Assembly (NCBI GenBank): GCA_903875225.1
Contig: CAIQVJ010000043.1
Location: forward strand, 96,292 to 160,291
Direction: 5' to 3'
DNA: 64,000 nt
From: an uncultured Pseudomonadota bacterium
Lineage (GTDB): Bacteria; Myxococcota_A; UBA796; SXON01
Shown here: piece after piece, positions 8,861 to 17,492 of the stretch
Layout of the letters: the number at the start of each line of letters is the position of its first letter
How positions within the stretch are numbered: the first letter of the stretch is position 1
The notes under the pieces: generated by a model
Told to the model about the DNA's origin: nothing
Database searches by the model: none
What the model saw: only the letters and a program-made list of their open reading frames with translations
Made by a program: the position numbers and the translations under genes

Positions 8861-9477
8861 CTGCGGAATTCCAGCGTGAACGCGGCCTCGGGCAGGACGA
8901 TCACGCTCACCTGGTACCCCGTCTCCAGCGTGGACTGCGCGCGGTGTACGAGCACGGCGCCCCGGAAACCGAGCGTCACGCTCGCCGGGTCTCCGAGCCG
9001 ATACCCGGCCCCGAGGCCGAACCGCCCGCCGAAGCCCCCGATCCTCGCCCTCAGCTCGCCCGAGGCCTCATCCGCGCTCGCCTGATCCTCCTCGGTGTAG
9101 GCCTCGGAGGTGTCCTTCGCGTTCGGGAGGACCCCGTAGGCGCCCACGTCGGCGTAGAGATCGACGCTGCCCGGGCCCGCCTTTGCGGCGGGCAGGTACC
9201 GCCGGTAGTCGAGGCCGAGTCGGGTGGACCCGACATTCTGGGCGGAGGGCGTGTCGGACCAGGTCGCCGTCGAGAACCGCACCATGGAGAAGTCCACGAG
9301 CACCGCATCGTGGGCGTCGTACCACCCGCCGTACACAGTGAGCGGAGGCCTCAGGATGCCGTCGAACTCGCCCGCCATCGTCCCGGAGAGTTGGTCCGCG
9401 TCCTGCCACGCGAGCGCACCCACCCCGCTCGGGATGAACGCGCCGCCGAGCATGACGTGCAGGAGCGCCGGTGCCAT
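8857..9477 (-). CDS. Putative outer-membrane beta-barrel protein
   Basis: The 206-residue product has a hydrophobic N terminus (APALLHVMLGGAFIPSG) usable as a signal peptide. It then shows alternating polar and apolar strands separated by Gly/Asp-rich turns (VYGGWYDAHDAVLVDFSM, IGGFGGRFGLGAGYRLG), ending in FTLEFRR. This alternation suggests a small outer-membrane barrel, but I recognise no family. It starts on the base after the stop of the TPR-protein gene and overlaps the carboxypeptidase gene by four bases, so the three genes 10956-7814 form one operon. Confidence 0.5.
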   Translation of the reverse strand: MAPALLHVMLGGAFIPSGVGALAWQDADQLSGTMAGEFDGILRPPLTVYGGWYDAHDAVLVDFSMVRFSTATWSDTPSAQNVGSTRLGLDYRRYLPAAKAGPGSVDLYADVGAYGVLPNAKDTSEAYTEEDQASADEASGELRARIGGFGGRFGLGAGYRLGDPASVTLGFRGAVLVHRAQSTLETGYQVSVIVLPEAAFTLEFRR

Positions 9478-10956
9478 CTACTGCCCCAACCGCTGAAGGC
9501 CGGCGAGCGGGATCTCCAGCCCCGGCTTGAGCGCGACGGCCTTCTTGTAGGCTCCGACCGCCATCTCCGCCTGACCGATCGCCTCGTAGCACTGCCCAAG
9601 CTCGGTCCATGCGCCATAGTGCTGCGGCATCAGCGTCGTGGCGTTCCGCAACGCGCGGATCGCGATGTCCGGGCGGCTGAGCGCGACCGCCGACTCCCCG
9701 AGCCCGAGCCACGCGTACCCGTTGCAGGAGTCCATCGACAGGGCCGCGCGGTACTTCTGGATGGCGCCCGCGGCGTCCTTCCCCATCCTCAGGTCGTCAC
9801 CGGTCATCACCTGCTTGCGGGCCTCGCCACGCAGGGCCTCCATCGGGGCCTCGCACTCCGAAGGCGGATCGCGGGGCAGCCCCTCGGTGAGCTGGGCGAT
9901 GGCGTCGGGCTTTGCGAGGGTCGACGCGGGTGGCGGCGTGTTGAAAGCGCTCGGGGAGGCGGGCGACGGGGTGGACGAGGGCGTGTAGGTCGAGGTTGCG
10001 GAGGGGGTCCACGTGGCTGCTGGCGCACCAGTCACGACGGGGCCCATCACACCGCCGACGACGGGGCCCACCACACCGCCGACGATCCCACCGCCACCTT
10101 CGGCCCGTTGGTCGTCGGATGGCCAGTGGTTGAGGGTCGTGTCGACTCCGGCCTTGAGATCCGCGAGGATCTCGTCGTCGTCGAGATCGTCGAACAGGAT
10201 GCCGGTGCTCGGCTTCGGCTTTGCAGGGGGTGGGGCGACAGGGGCCCGCCCGTCAGCGGTCGTGTAGGGCGACTGCGAAGTGGCCGGGGAAGGCGGTGCG
10301 ACGGGCGAGGCAACCCCAGGCGTGTAGGCCGTGGTGATGGGCGGCACCGGCGCGCGCGTCGTCGAGGCTGGAGGCGCAGCCTGGGCCTGCGCGACCTGCA
10401 CTTCGAGCTCCCGCCCGCCCACGATGACCGTGACGGCTCCGACAGGCGTCGGCCTCGCGCCCGGGGGCGCCGCGGTGGTCGAGGCGCTTGACGACACCGA
10501 AGGCGCCGCGCTGAAGGACGCCGGGGCGCCACCCGCTCTTGGACCCGGCGCCGCCCGGAAGTTGGCAGGGCTGGGACCAGCGCCCGTGTCGCACACCGAG
10601 ACGTGGCCCGCGTCGGGATCGAAGCAGAGGCCCGTCGGGAGCAGGCAGCTCTTCGCAAAGCAGGCCCACTGCGCGGAGGACGACTTCGCGACGTCTCCCG
10701 CCGCGGGCACCGAGGAGAACACGGTGGTGCGCCCGTCGTCGAAGAACCCCCGACCGTCGCACGAGACGACGTACAGGCCCGATGCCCGCCACCCGGTCCC
10801 CTCCTTGTAGACCTTGCTGGCCTCACCGACCACATACAGCTCGGTGGCGCAACCCGAGAGCCCGGATTCCCGGCAGCAATCGAGGCAATCCGTCGCAGTG
10901 GTGCCCGCGAGGGCATCCGATGTCAACCAACCGAGGAGCAGCGAGAGCACAACCAT
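9478..10956 (-). CDS. Exported TPR protein with Cys-rich head and Pro/Thr linker
   Basis: The 492-residue protein has a signal peptide (MVVLSLLLGWLTSDALA) and a Cys-rich N-terminal region (~residues 20-130; CLDCC, CATELY, CFAKSCLLPTGLCFD). A long Ala/Pro/Ser/Thr-rich linker (~130-350) follows. The C-terminal ~130 residues hold at least three tetratricopeptide repeats (for example GKDAAGAIQKYRAALSMD, AWLGLGESAVAL, AWTELGQCYEAIGQAE). TPR units mediate protein contacts. It is the first gene of an operon with the barrel-like protein and the M14 peptidase, so it may scaffold them; that is inference. A TAAGTT hexamer lies exactly 6 nt before the ATG. Confidence 0.7.
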   Translation of the reverse strand: MVVLSLLLGWLTSDALAGTTATDCLDCCRESGLSGCATELYVVGEASKVYKEGTGWRASGLYVVSCDGRGFFDDGRTTVFSSVPAAGDVAKSSSAQWACFAKSCLLPTGLCFDPDAGHVSVCDTGAGPSPANFRAAPGPRAGGAPASFSAAPSVSSSASTTAAPPGARPTPVGAVTVIVGGRELEVQVAQAQAAPPASTTRAPVPPITTAYTPGVASPVAPPSPATSQSPYTTADGRAPVAPPPAKPKPSTGILFDDLDDDEILADLKAGVDTTLNHWPSDDQRAEGGGGIVGGVVGPVVGGVMGPVVTGAPAATWTPSATSTYTPSSTPSPASPSAFNTPPPASTLAKPDAIAQLTEGLPRDPPSECEAPMEALRGEARKQVMTGDDLRMGKDAAGAIQKYRAALSMDSCNGYAWLGLGESAVALSRPDIAIRALRNATTLMPQHYGAWTELGQCYEAIGQAEMAVGAYKKAVALKPGLEIPLAGLQRLGQ

Positions 10957-10962
10957 GCTGTG

Positions 10963-10968
10963 AACTTA
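10963..10968 (-). promoter_or_regulatory. -10-like TAAGTT, 6 nt before the TPR gene start
   Basis: TAAGTT on the minus strand, with six bases to the ATG at 10956, would place the transcription start at or within a base or two of the start codon. It is one of seven similarly placed TAnnnT hexamers in this window. No clear -35 box was seen. Confidence 0.4.
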
Positions 10969-10997
10969 CTCCAGCATCGGGCGGGGCGTCGCGGGGT

Positions 10998-13286
10998 TCA
11001 GTACACGACGATGCTGTACGTGCGCTCGACCGCCCCCTCGATCTGCACGTCCAGACCCGCGACCGACGCTGTGCCCGACGCCGTCTGCACCGTCGTGGTG
11101 GCCGCGCCCGTGCACGTCCCCGAGACCGTGTAGGTCGTCCCATCGGCCTCCACGAACCGCGAGGAGATCGCACTTCCGGAGCCGAACACGTAGACGGTGC
11201 GGCCCGCATCGACCTCGTCGCGCGTCACGAGGCCGGGAAGGGGTCCATCGAGCAGCGTGTCCGCGGGCTCCGTGTACATCGGCACGATCGCCCCGGCCGG
11301 CGCAAAAACCGGGATGCTGTCGGGCGGCGCGTCAAAATCGCCGCTCACCGCCGGCGCGCCCGTCCAGAAGTCGTACCACGAGGTCCCGGTGGGCAGATCC
11401 ACACGCCGGGCGAGCGCGCCCTCCACCGTCACCGGGGCGACCAGCAGGTCACCGAGCAGCCACGCATCCATACGGCCCCAGCTCTCGTCCGGGTAGGTCA
11501 GGAACGGGGCCCGCACGAGCGGCGTCCCCTCCTGTTGCGCCACGAGCGCGAGACCACGCAGGTAGGGCGCCAACTGCCCGTGGATCCGCGACCACCGCGC
11601 GTACAGCGCCAGGGTCTCCGCATCGCTGTCGAACTGCCAGTCGTCCGCCGCGAAGGCGCCGTGGTGCGTACGCATGATCGGGGTCATCGCACCGAGCGTG
11701 CACCACCGCCACCAGAGCTCCTTCGTCGAGGGATCGTTGCCGATCGACTGGTACCCGCCGATGTCGTGCGTGAACAGCGGCACGCCCGCGATCCCAGCAC
11801 CGATGCCCATCGGGATCACGGTCGGGAAGCCATCGTCGGCGTCGAAGCTGGTGCGCTGGTCACCTGCCCACGCGACGGGCGAGAGCGCGGGCGAGCCGGT
11901 CCAGCCCGACCGCGTGAACATGACGCCGTCCGTCGTGCCGGTCTGGTTGTTCAGCACCGCCGCGTTCGTCTCCTGCCACCAGAGCGGGTAGGCGTTGTGG
12001 TCGTCGAGCGCGTTCCCGTCCGAGAGCTGCGCATCTGTCGGCAGCCACTCGCCATAATCGGCCATCCAACCCGTGAACCCGATGTCCACGGCCGCCTGCA
12101 TCTTGGACTCGGCCCAGGCCCGCGCGTCGTCCCGCGTCAGGTCCAGCACGCTCGTCGGCTCGAAGGTCATGCCCGTGAAGGTGTAGGGCGTGCCGTCCGT
12201 GTTCCGGATCACCATGTCGCTGGCTTCGTCCCACGAGGGGTTGCCCTCCACGACGAAGGGCTGGAAGTAGGCGAACCACGCGAACCCGTTCGCCGCGAGA
12301 TCGGCGGCGATCCCCGAGGGGCCCGGGTACAGCGTTTCGTCGACTTCCCAGTTCGGAAGCAGGTGGTAGCCGTATGCCGACTCTGCGCCCCCCTTCCAGT
12401 CCTCGGTCCAGATCACCCCACTGGTGGCCCCCGCCTCCCGAAGTTCACTGGCGACCGTGCGCACCCGATCAGCTCCCCCGACCGCATCGTTCCAGGGGGC
12501 AAAGGCCCACGCTGGCGGAATCACCGGGGTGCCCGAGCGCAGCGCGTGCTTCTGCACGGCCTCCAGCGGCGTGGCCACGTCGTAGAACAGGATCTCGCTC
12601 TGGCCCGCCCACACGCTCGCCGACCAGCGGTCCGAGGTGCACAGGTCCACCTCCACGCGGCTCTGGGTGACAAGCTCGACGCCGAGCGGGTCCGGACGAA
12701 TGAAAAACGGGTCCGGGTAGCTCGACGCGTGCCGCGTCCCGGTCATGAACCAGTCGTCGCCCTGGCTCTCGTCATCGGACTTTCCGATGCCCGGCTCGCT
12801 CACCCACAACGGGAAGGCCTCGCCCACGTGATCGACGTCCTCGGCCTGCTCCCCGAACCCCGCAAAATGGTCGTCCCCGCTGCAGGGAACCGAGTACCGC
12901 GTGCGGTTCACCTCGCTGTCGGCGGCCGCGACGAGGATGGCGACGATGCCATCGCTCGTCTGCGCCACGGACACCTCGCCGTAGCTGTCACCGGCGTCGT
13001 CCACGAGCGCCCAGGTGTACGCGGGATCCTGGCCCACGGGGTGCCCGGCGGGCGCGACGGGCTTCCACTCGACGGTCTCGTCGTCGAACTTGTAGCTTCC
13101 GGTCTGGAAGTCGACGCTGGCATCGCCGATCCCGAGATCGAGCCCGAGACCGCTCACCAGGGCGCTGCCGTCGGCCCGCAGCACGTCGAACCCGATGTCG
13201 GTGGGCACGATCTGCCAGGGGCCGACCGTCCGGGATCGGGTACACCCGGCAAGCAACACCATCGCCAGCAGAAGACGGATTCGCAT
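10998..13286 (-). CDS. Glycoside hydrolase family 31 lipoprotein (alpha-glucosidase-like)
   Basis: A 762-residue glycosidase. The N terminus MRIRLLLAMVLLAGC is a lipoprotein signal with lipobox LAGC. After a beta-rich N-terminal domain comes a (beta/alpha)8 barrel with the GH31 hallmark around GWMADYGEWLP, whose Asp (residue 410) matches the family nucleophile. Other conserved GH31 segments are WAFAPWNDAVGG, GVIWTEDW, RSGWTGSP and THDIGGY, followed by C-terminal beta domains. GH31 enzymes cleave alpha-glucosides, alpha-xylosides or sulfoquinovosides; the substrate is unassigned. ATG 13286 was chosen over a frame-open start 20 codons upstream because it begins the lipoprotein signal. It is divergent from the NTF2-like gene, 46 bp away. 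Confidence 0.87.
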   Translation of the reverse strand: MRIRLLLAMVLLAGCTRSRTVGPWQIVPTDIGFDVLRADGSALVSGLGLDLGIGDASVDFQTGSYKFDDETVEWKPVAPAGHPVGQDPAYTWALVDDAGDSYGEVSVAQTSDGIVAILVAAADSEVNRTRYSVPCSGDDHFAGFGEQAEDVDHVGEAFPLWVSEPGIGKSDDESQGDDWFMTGTRHASSYPDPFFIRPDPLGVELVTQSRVEVDLCTSDRWSASVWAGQSEILFYDVATPLEAVQKHALRSGTPVIPPAWAFAPWNDAVGGADRVRTVASELREAGATSGVIWTEDWKGGAESAYGYHLLPNWEVDETLYPGPSGIAADLAANGFAWFAYFQPFVVEGNPSWDEASDMVIRNTDGTPYTFTGMTFEPTSVLDLTRDDARAWAESKMQAAVDIGFTGWMADYGEWLPTDAQLSDGNALDDHNAYPLWWQETNAAVLNNQTGTTDGVMFTRSGWTGSPALSPVAWAGDQRTSFDADDGFPTVIPMGIGAGIAGVPLFTHDIGGYQSIGNDPSTKELWWRWCTLGAMTPIMRTHHGAFAADDWQFDSDAETLALYARWSRIHGQLAPYLRGLALVAQQEGTPLVRAPFLTYPDESWGRMDAWLLGDLLVAPVTVEGALARRVDLPTGTSWYDFWTGAPAVSGDFDAPPDSIPVFAPAGAIVPMYTEPADTLLDGPLPGLVTRDEVDAGRTVYVFGSGSAISSRFVEADGTTYTVSGTCTGAATTTVQTASGTASVAGLDVQIEGAVERTYSIVVY

Positions 13287-13320
13287 GCCACCGGGTATCC
13301 CCGGGCGGCGTCCGGAACGA

Positions 13321-13326
13321 TACCTT
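13321..13326 (+). promoter_or_regulatory. -10-like TACCTT, 6 nt before the NTF2-like gene
   Basis: TACCTT is followed by six bases and then the ATG at 13333. The placement implies a leaderless message if this is a true -10 element. It lies in the 46-bp divergent gap with the GH31 gene. No obvious -35 or Shine-Dalgarno sequence is present. Confidence 0.45.
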
Positions 13327-13332
13327 GCGTCC

Positions 13333-13791
13333 ATGTCCGAGTCCAAGCCGATGCAGTCCGAGGCCGAAGTGAGGGCCGTTCTGGCCGCAAATGACGCCTT
13401 CTACCGGGCCTTTGTGTCGGGGGACGCGCTGCGGATGGACCTCGTGTGGGCCGGGCACGATGGCGACGCCTGCATCCATCCGGGAGCCGAGGCGATCATC
13501 GGGCCGATCAACGTGCAGAACTCCTGGCGGCGGATCTTCGGATCGGGGGACCGTTTGTCAATTCGCGTCTCGGAGCTGCGCGTGGACGTGTACGGGCCGA
13601 CTGCGAAAGTGCACCTCGTGGAGAACGTGAGCACCGGCGCCGGCTCGTCGCTCGTGGCCCGGGTGGCGTGCACGAACCTGTTCCTGCGCACCGATGAGGG
13701 CTGGCGCATGACGTTGCACCATGGCGCGATCATCTCCGATGACCACGAACCCGAGCTCGACCCGGACCCGGATACCAGCGAGTTCAACTGA
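13333..13791 (+). CDS. SnoaL/NTF2-like small protein
   Basis: A 152-residue cytoplasmic protein of the NTF2-like, SnoaL_3/DUF4440 type. An N-terminal helix pair (EAEVRAVLAANDAFYRAF) is followed by the curved beta sheet: CIHPGAEAIIG, a Trp-containing helix (VQNSWRRIF), ending with GWRMTLHHGA. The pattern 'W...D...H.G...I.G...V..SW..I' is common in small NTF2-fold proteins of unknown substrate. An acidic tail (ELDPDPDTSEFN) is extra. The start ATG 13333 is supported by the family start and by the adjacent -10-like box. It is followed 54 bp later by the porin-like gene on the same strand. Confidence 0.75.
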   Translation: MSESKPMQSEAEVRAVLAANDAFYRAFVSGDALRMDLVWAGHDGDACIHPGAEAIIGPINVQNSWRRIFGSGDRLSIRVSELRVDVYGPTAKVHLVENVSTGAGSSLVARVACTNLFLRTDEGWRMTLHHGAIISDDHEPELDPDPDTSEFN

Positions 13792-13833
13792 CGCGCTGCG
13801 GCCGCCAGCAGGGGCACCGCCTGCAGGGTCGGC

Positions 13834-13839
13834 TACATT
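13834..13839 (+). promoter_or_regulatory. -10-like TACATT, 6 nt before the porin-like gene
   Basis: TACATT is separated from the ATG at 13846 by GGCGGG. It could act as a -10 for a leaderless transcript, although GGCGGG could also serve as a poor ribosome-binding site too close to the start. The spacing is the same as at 13321 and 37132. Confidence 0.4.
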
Positions 13840-13845
13840 GGCGGG

Positions 13846-15162
13846 ATGCTCACACTCCTCGCCCTCTCCGCATTTGCCGCAGACCCCGCTGCTCTCCAGA
13901 CCGAACCGCCTGTCGCCACGAGCGGTCCGAGCGACACCCCTGCCGTCCCGGCGACTGCAGACGCGACGGATGGCGATGACGACGAGTCGATCCCCGAGGT
14001 CGGCAACGGGCGGGCCCGGGGAGGTCGGCACGGGCACGAGGGCCACCCCGGGCCCCGGGAGCCGATGTTCAAGGTCGGCGGCGAGTTCCAGGTCAACTTC
14101 GTGGCGGAACACCTCGAGCGCAACGGCGACCCCGCGTACGTGGACAACCCACCCCGCCCCACCTTCACCGTGGCGCATTTCCTGCCCCGGGCCACCCTCG
14201 ACGCCACCCCCTGGCTGGACATGCACGCCGGCATCGAGTTCGCGACCGAGCCGGAGAGCCCCCCGTCGGACCCGGTCCTGCTCGGCGACTCGCTCGCGGT
14301 CGCCACGACCGACGAGTCGATCTTCGACCCCCGGTTCGACGAGCTCTTCATCCGCATGCACGTGGGCAAGGACCTGCGCCAGAACCTCAAGATGGGCGTG
14401 ATGCACACGTCCTTCGGCTTGCGGGACGACTACGACAGGTACGACCGCTTCTTCCTCGGCGGGCAACTGGCGTACATGGAGCCCGAGCGCCGGTTCGGCG
14501 TCTCGCCGGGGATCGACATCGGCGTGAGCTACCGCCTGGCGTGGAAGGACGTCGGCGCGCTCGACCTCCAGCTGATCAACGGATCGGGCGTCACGAAGCT
14601 CGATTCGACCGCCTCCAAGGACATGGTGGCCCGGCTCTCGCTCACCCCGCTCCGGATGTTCGACGTACGAGGCTCGGTCATGCACGCCGGCAACGCGACG
14701 GATGGGCACACCCACGGCGCCTTCTCCCTCGGCGTCAACACCGAGCGCTTCCTGCCTGCCTTCAACCCGCGCGTGGTCGCCGAAGGCCTGCTCTCCCGAG
14801 TCACCGAGGGCGGCTACAACACCGATCGCCTCGGTTGGCTCGTCGCGGGCGCCGTGGACGTGCCCCTGCACACCATCGCGACCGACCACCTCACCGTCCT
14901 CGCCAGCGGGAGCGCGTTCGACCCCGACTTCGTGAGCGGGGGGCCCTCCACCCAGGCCAAGTTCGACCAGAGCTGGTACCTCGACGCCGGCGCCAACATG
15001 TACTGGAACACCCAGGGGAAGCGTGGAATGGCGCGCGGGGAACACCCGGACGCCGAGGGCACCGTCGCGTTCACGGGCCTCACGTACGAGCAGGTGATCC
15101 CGCAAAACGCAGACCTCCCGATCTCCCACAGCGTCGTGGTGCAGTGCGGGATCTCCCGGTAG
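13846..15162 (+). CDS. Porin-like outer-membrane protein
   Basis: The 438-residue protein has a short signal (MLTLLALSAFA) and an acidic, His-rich linker (~15-70; RHGHEGHPG). A barrel-like domain starts at MFKVGGEFQVNF. Segments such as FLPRATLDATPWLDMHAGIEF, LFIRMHVGKDL and KMGVMHTSFGLRDDYDRYDRFFLGG resemble phosphate-selective porin O/P-type proteins, where a 'G....FG' strand precedes a conserved loop. It should form a channel in the outer membrane; the solute is unknown. The His-rich linker might bind metal, which is speculative. No partner transporter is adjacent. Confidence 0.65.
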   Translation: MLTLLALSAFAADPAALQTEPPVATSGPSDTPAVPATADATDGDDDESIPEVGNGRARGGRHGHEGHPGPREPMFKVGGEFQVNFVAEHLERNGDPAYVDNPPRPTFTVAHFLPRATLDATPWLDMHAGIEFATEPESPPSDPVLLGDSLAVATTDESIFDPRFDELFIRMHVGKDLRQNLKMGVMHTSFGLRDDYDRYDRFFLGGQLAYMEPERRFGVSPGIDIGVSYRLAWKDVGALDLQLINGSGVTKLDSTASKDMVARLSLTPLRMFDVRGSVMHAGNATDGHTHGAFSLGVNTERFLPAFNPRVVAEGLLSRVTEGGYNTDRLGWLVAGAVDVPLHTIATDHLTVLASGSAFDPDFVSGGPSTQAKFDQSWYLDAGANMYWNTQGKRGMARGEHPDAEGTVAFTGLTYEQVIPQNADLPISHSVVVQCGISR

Positions 15163-15484
15163 TCCACTGGGGGCCTTGACGACGATCGTCCGACGGAGGT
15201 CCGCCGCCGCCGGCGGGCCGCGCGCGCCCGCAGGCGTCACAAGTGGTTGAAAACGCGTGGGCATGCGCCCTGCGAGGGGGGTGGCGTGCCGGGCATGAGG
15301 CCCGGCCTGCCACCTCTTCCCCGAGAGCGTCACCATGTCCGCATCCGTCCCAACCTCCCGAGCCACCGTCGCCCCACCAGGGGCCAGGGCGCTTGACATC
15401 AACTTTGCATCGTTCATCGCGCGGGCCCCCGGTAGCGAGGCCTACACTTTGTCGTCCCCGCCGGTCCTCCCCCAAAGGTGCCCC
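15163..15484 (+). other. 322-bp intergenic region before the metalloprotease
   Basis: No gene is supported here. The region contains a perfect hairpin GCCGGGC-ATGAG-GCCCGGC (15288-15306) without a T-tract, a TTGACA hexamer at 15393-15398 and a TACACT hexamer at 15443-15448, which may be the -10 element of the protease gene with a ~30-nt leader. The protease frame stays open back to 15335, but that extension precedes the signal peptide and lacks a convincing start. Confidence 0.4.
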
Positions 15485-17398
15485 ATGCCCTCCCGCAGCT
15501 TCCCCTCCCTGCTCGCCGTCCTGGTCCTCGCTCTCGGCCCCGCTGCCTGTGCCTCCGACCCACTGGATAGCCCGACCGCGCTGTTCCCGACCGGCTGCCC
15601 GGATGAGCTGCAGCTGGCCTCGGACCTCGCCTGGGACGAACTGACGAGCGCTCCGGACAGCCCGGCCCGCGACAAGGGGATCCAGGAATTCGCCGTGCGC
15701 AAGGTGAACGTGGACGACACCGGGATGGCCCACACCCGTGTGCAACAGCTCGTCCATGGCGTTCCGGTCTGGGAGGGCGAGGCGATCGTGCACCTCGCGG
15801 CGGACGGCAGCCTCGCCGGGTACACCGACGACCTGCTCGCCGACGTGAAGGTGGACACCACCCCGGAGTACACGAGCGAAGAGGCGATCGATCTTGCCGT
15901 CGCCCTGCTCGCCGATGGGGGCTCCCAACTCTCGGACACCCCGCTCGCCGACCTGTGGGTCCTGCGCAGCGAGGACGGAGACCACCTCGTCTGGCGCGTC
16001 CAGCTCAAGCAGCTGAATTTCCAGGCCGACGACGCCATGCCCGTGCTGTTCATCGACGCGCACACGGGCAAGCTCGTGTGGTCCTACAACAACTTCCAGA
16101 CGTCCACCTGCTCGGCCAGGACCAACTTCTACGGCACCGTCTCGCTGTCCTGCTACCACGACTCGACTTCCGCAGCGTACTACCTCGAGGACACCACGCG
16201 CGGGGTGGGCACCTACTCCTGGGGCGGCAGTACCAGCAGCCTGTCGTACATCTCGAGCAGCACGACCACGATGTCCAGCAGCAGCGCCGCGTACAAGAAC
16301 GCGAACGAGGCGCAGTACGTGGCGGCCGCGGTCTACGACTACTACTCGAACGCGTTCGGCCGCGACGGCATCGATGGCGCGGGCGGTCCGGCCTACATCA
16401 CCTCCCACGGCTACGACTTCATCACGTCGACCACCAGCTACTCGTCGCGCTACGAAAACGCGTACTGGGACCCCACCGACCTCTACATGACCTACGGAGA
16501 TGGAGACGGCTCCACATCGGGCTCCCTCACGACGCTGGACATCGGCGGGCACGAGTTCACGCACGGCGTCACGCAATACGAGGCCAACCTCACCTACTCG
16601 GGCGAGTCGGGTGCGCTGAACGAGGCCATATCGGACATCTTCGGATCGCAGGTCGAGCGCTCGGTGTTGGGCGAGAGCGCCAGCACGTGGACCGTGGGCG
16701 AAGCCACCTGGACCCCGTCGATCTCGGGGGACGCCGCCCGCTACATGGACGACCCGGCGGCCGATGGTGGCAGCTACGACTACTACTCCAGCCGCATCGC
16801 CACGGCCGACGTCCACTACGGATCCGGAGTCGCCAACCTCGCGTTCTACCTGCTGGCCGACGGCGGCAGTCACCCGCGCGGGCGCTCCACCACCGTCGTC
16901 ACGGCGATCGGCGCAGACGACGCCGCCGCGATCTGGTACCTCGCCCTCACGAGCTACATGACGTCGTCCACCTCGTACAGCGGCGCTCGAACAGCCACCC
17001 TCAGCGCTGCCGGCGCGCTGTACGGCACCTCGAGCCAGCAGTACCGCTCCGTCGGCGACGCGTGGACGGCCGTGGGCGTCGGCGGCTCCTCGAGCACGAC
17101 CTGCACCTCGACGTCCTACACCGGCTCCATCTCCGCAGCGGGCAATTCGGCCTACCGGCCCTCCGCCGGCACCTCGGTGAGCGTGGCGAGCCAGACAGCC
17201 ACCCTCACCGGTCCCTCCACGGCGAACTTCAACCTGTACCTGCAGAAGAAGTCGGGGGGCACGTGGACCAGCGTGGCGTCCTCCACGGGATCCACCTCCA
17301 GCGAGTCGATCCGGTACTCCGGCACGTCCGGCACCTACCGCATGAAGGTCTACTCCGCGAGCGGGAGCGGGTCCTACAGCCTGTCCTGGTGCAAGTAG
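15485..17398 (+). CDS. Thermolysin-like M4 metalloprotease, secreted, with C-terminal PPC-like domain
   Basis: A 637-residue preproenzyme. MPSRSFPSLLAVLVLALGPA ending in CAS is a lipoprotein-type signal. Residues ~35-205 form the FTP/PepSY propeptide (TRVQQLVHGVPVWEGEAIVH; FIDAHTGKLVWSYN). The catalytic domain has HEFTH at 356-360 and the third zinc ligand Glu380 in GALNEAISD; GSGVANLAFYLL and the downstream Asp/His region complete the M4 pattern. The last ~95 residues resemble a bacterial pre-peptidase C-terminal domain (YTGSISAAGNSAYRP to YSLSWCK). It is predicted to self-process and degrade extracellular protein. Unusually for the family, there is much Ser/Tyr-rich sequence. AAAGGTG is 4 nt before the ATG. 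Confidence 0.9.
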   Translation: MPSRSFPSLLAVLVLALGPAACASDPLDSPTALFPTGCPDELQLASDLAWDELTSAPDSPARDKGIQEFAVRKVNVDDTGMAHTRVQQLVHGVPVWEGEAIVHLAADGSLAGYTDDLLADVKVDTTPEYTSEEAIDLAVALLADGGSQLSDTPLADLWVLRSEDGDHLVWRVQLKQLNFQADDAMPVLFIDAHTGKLVWSYNNFQTSTCSARTNFYGTVSLSCYHDSTSAAYYLEDTTRGVGTYSWGGSTSSLSYISSSTTTMSSSSAAYKNANEAQYVAAAVYDYYSNAFGRDGIDGAGGPAYITSHGYDFITSTTSYSSRYENAYWDPTDLYMTYGDGDGSTSGSLTTLDIGGHEFTHGVTQYEANLTYSGESGALNEAISDIFGSQVERSVLGESASTWTVGEATWTPSISGDAARYMDDPAADGGSYDYYSSRIATADVHYGSGVANLAFYLLADGGSHPRGRSTTVVTAIGADDAAAIWYLALTSYMTSSTSYSGARTATLSAAGALYGTSSQQYRSVGDAWTAVGVGGSSSTTCTSTSYTGSISAAGNSAYRPSAGTSVSVASQTATLTGPSTANFNLYLQKKSGGTWTSVASSTGSTSSESIRYSGTSGTYRMKVYSASGSGSYSLSWCK

Positions 17399-17440
17399 GC
17401 AAAGCTCCCCGGACGGATCCGACGTCGGCCGAACGCTCTC

Positions 17441-17467
17441 CGCGACCCTGCCCACACGCAGGTCGCG
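17441..17467. terminator. GC hairpin between convergent genes
   Basis: CGCGACC and GGTCGCG pair around a 13-base loop in the 94-bp gap between the convergent metalloprotease and methyltransferase genes. A ten-base palindrome CCGACGTCGG lies just upstream (about 17419-17428). There is no T-run, so a bidirectional terminator is plausible rather than shown. Confidence 0.35.
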
Positions 17468-17492
17468 GCCCGTCGCCCGGAACGTTCGCCCG

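Noticed and set aside
13558..15417. Minus-strand open frame of ~619 codons opposite the porin-like gene
   Set aside because: It is antisense to a convincing coding gene, has biased low-information composition and no recognisable start or family; such long shadow frames are common in GC-rich coding DNA.
15335..15484. N-terminal extension of the M4 protease
   Set aside because: The extension puts 50 non-signal residues before a good lipoprotein signal; a ribosome site (AAAGGTG) lies before ATG 15485.
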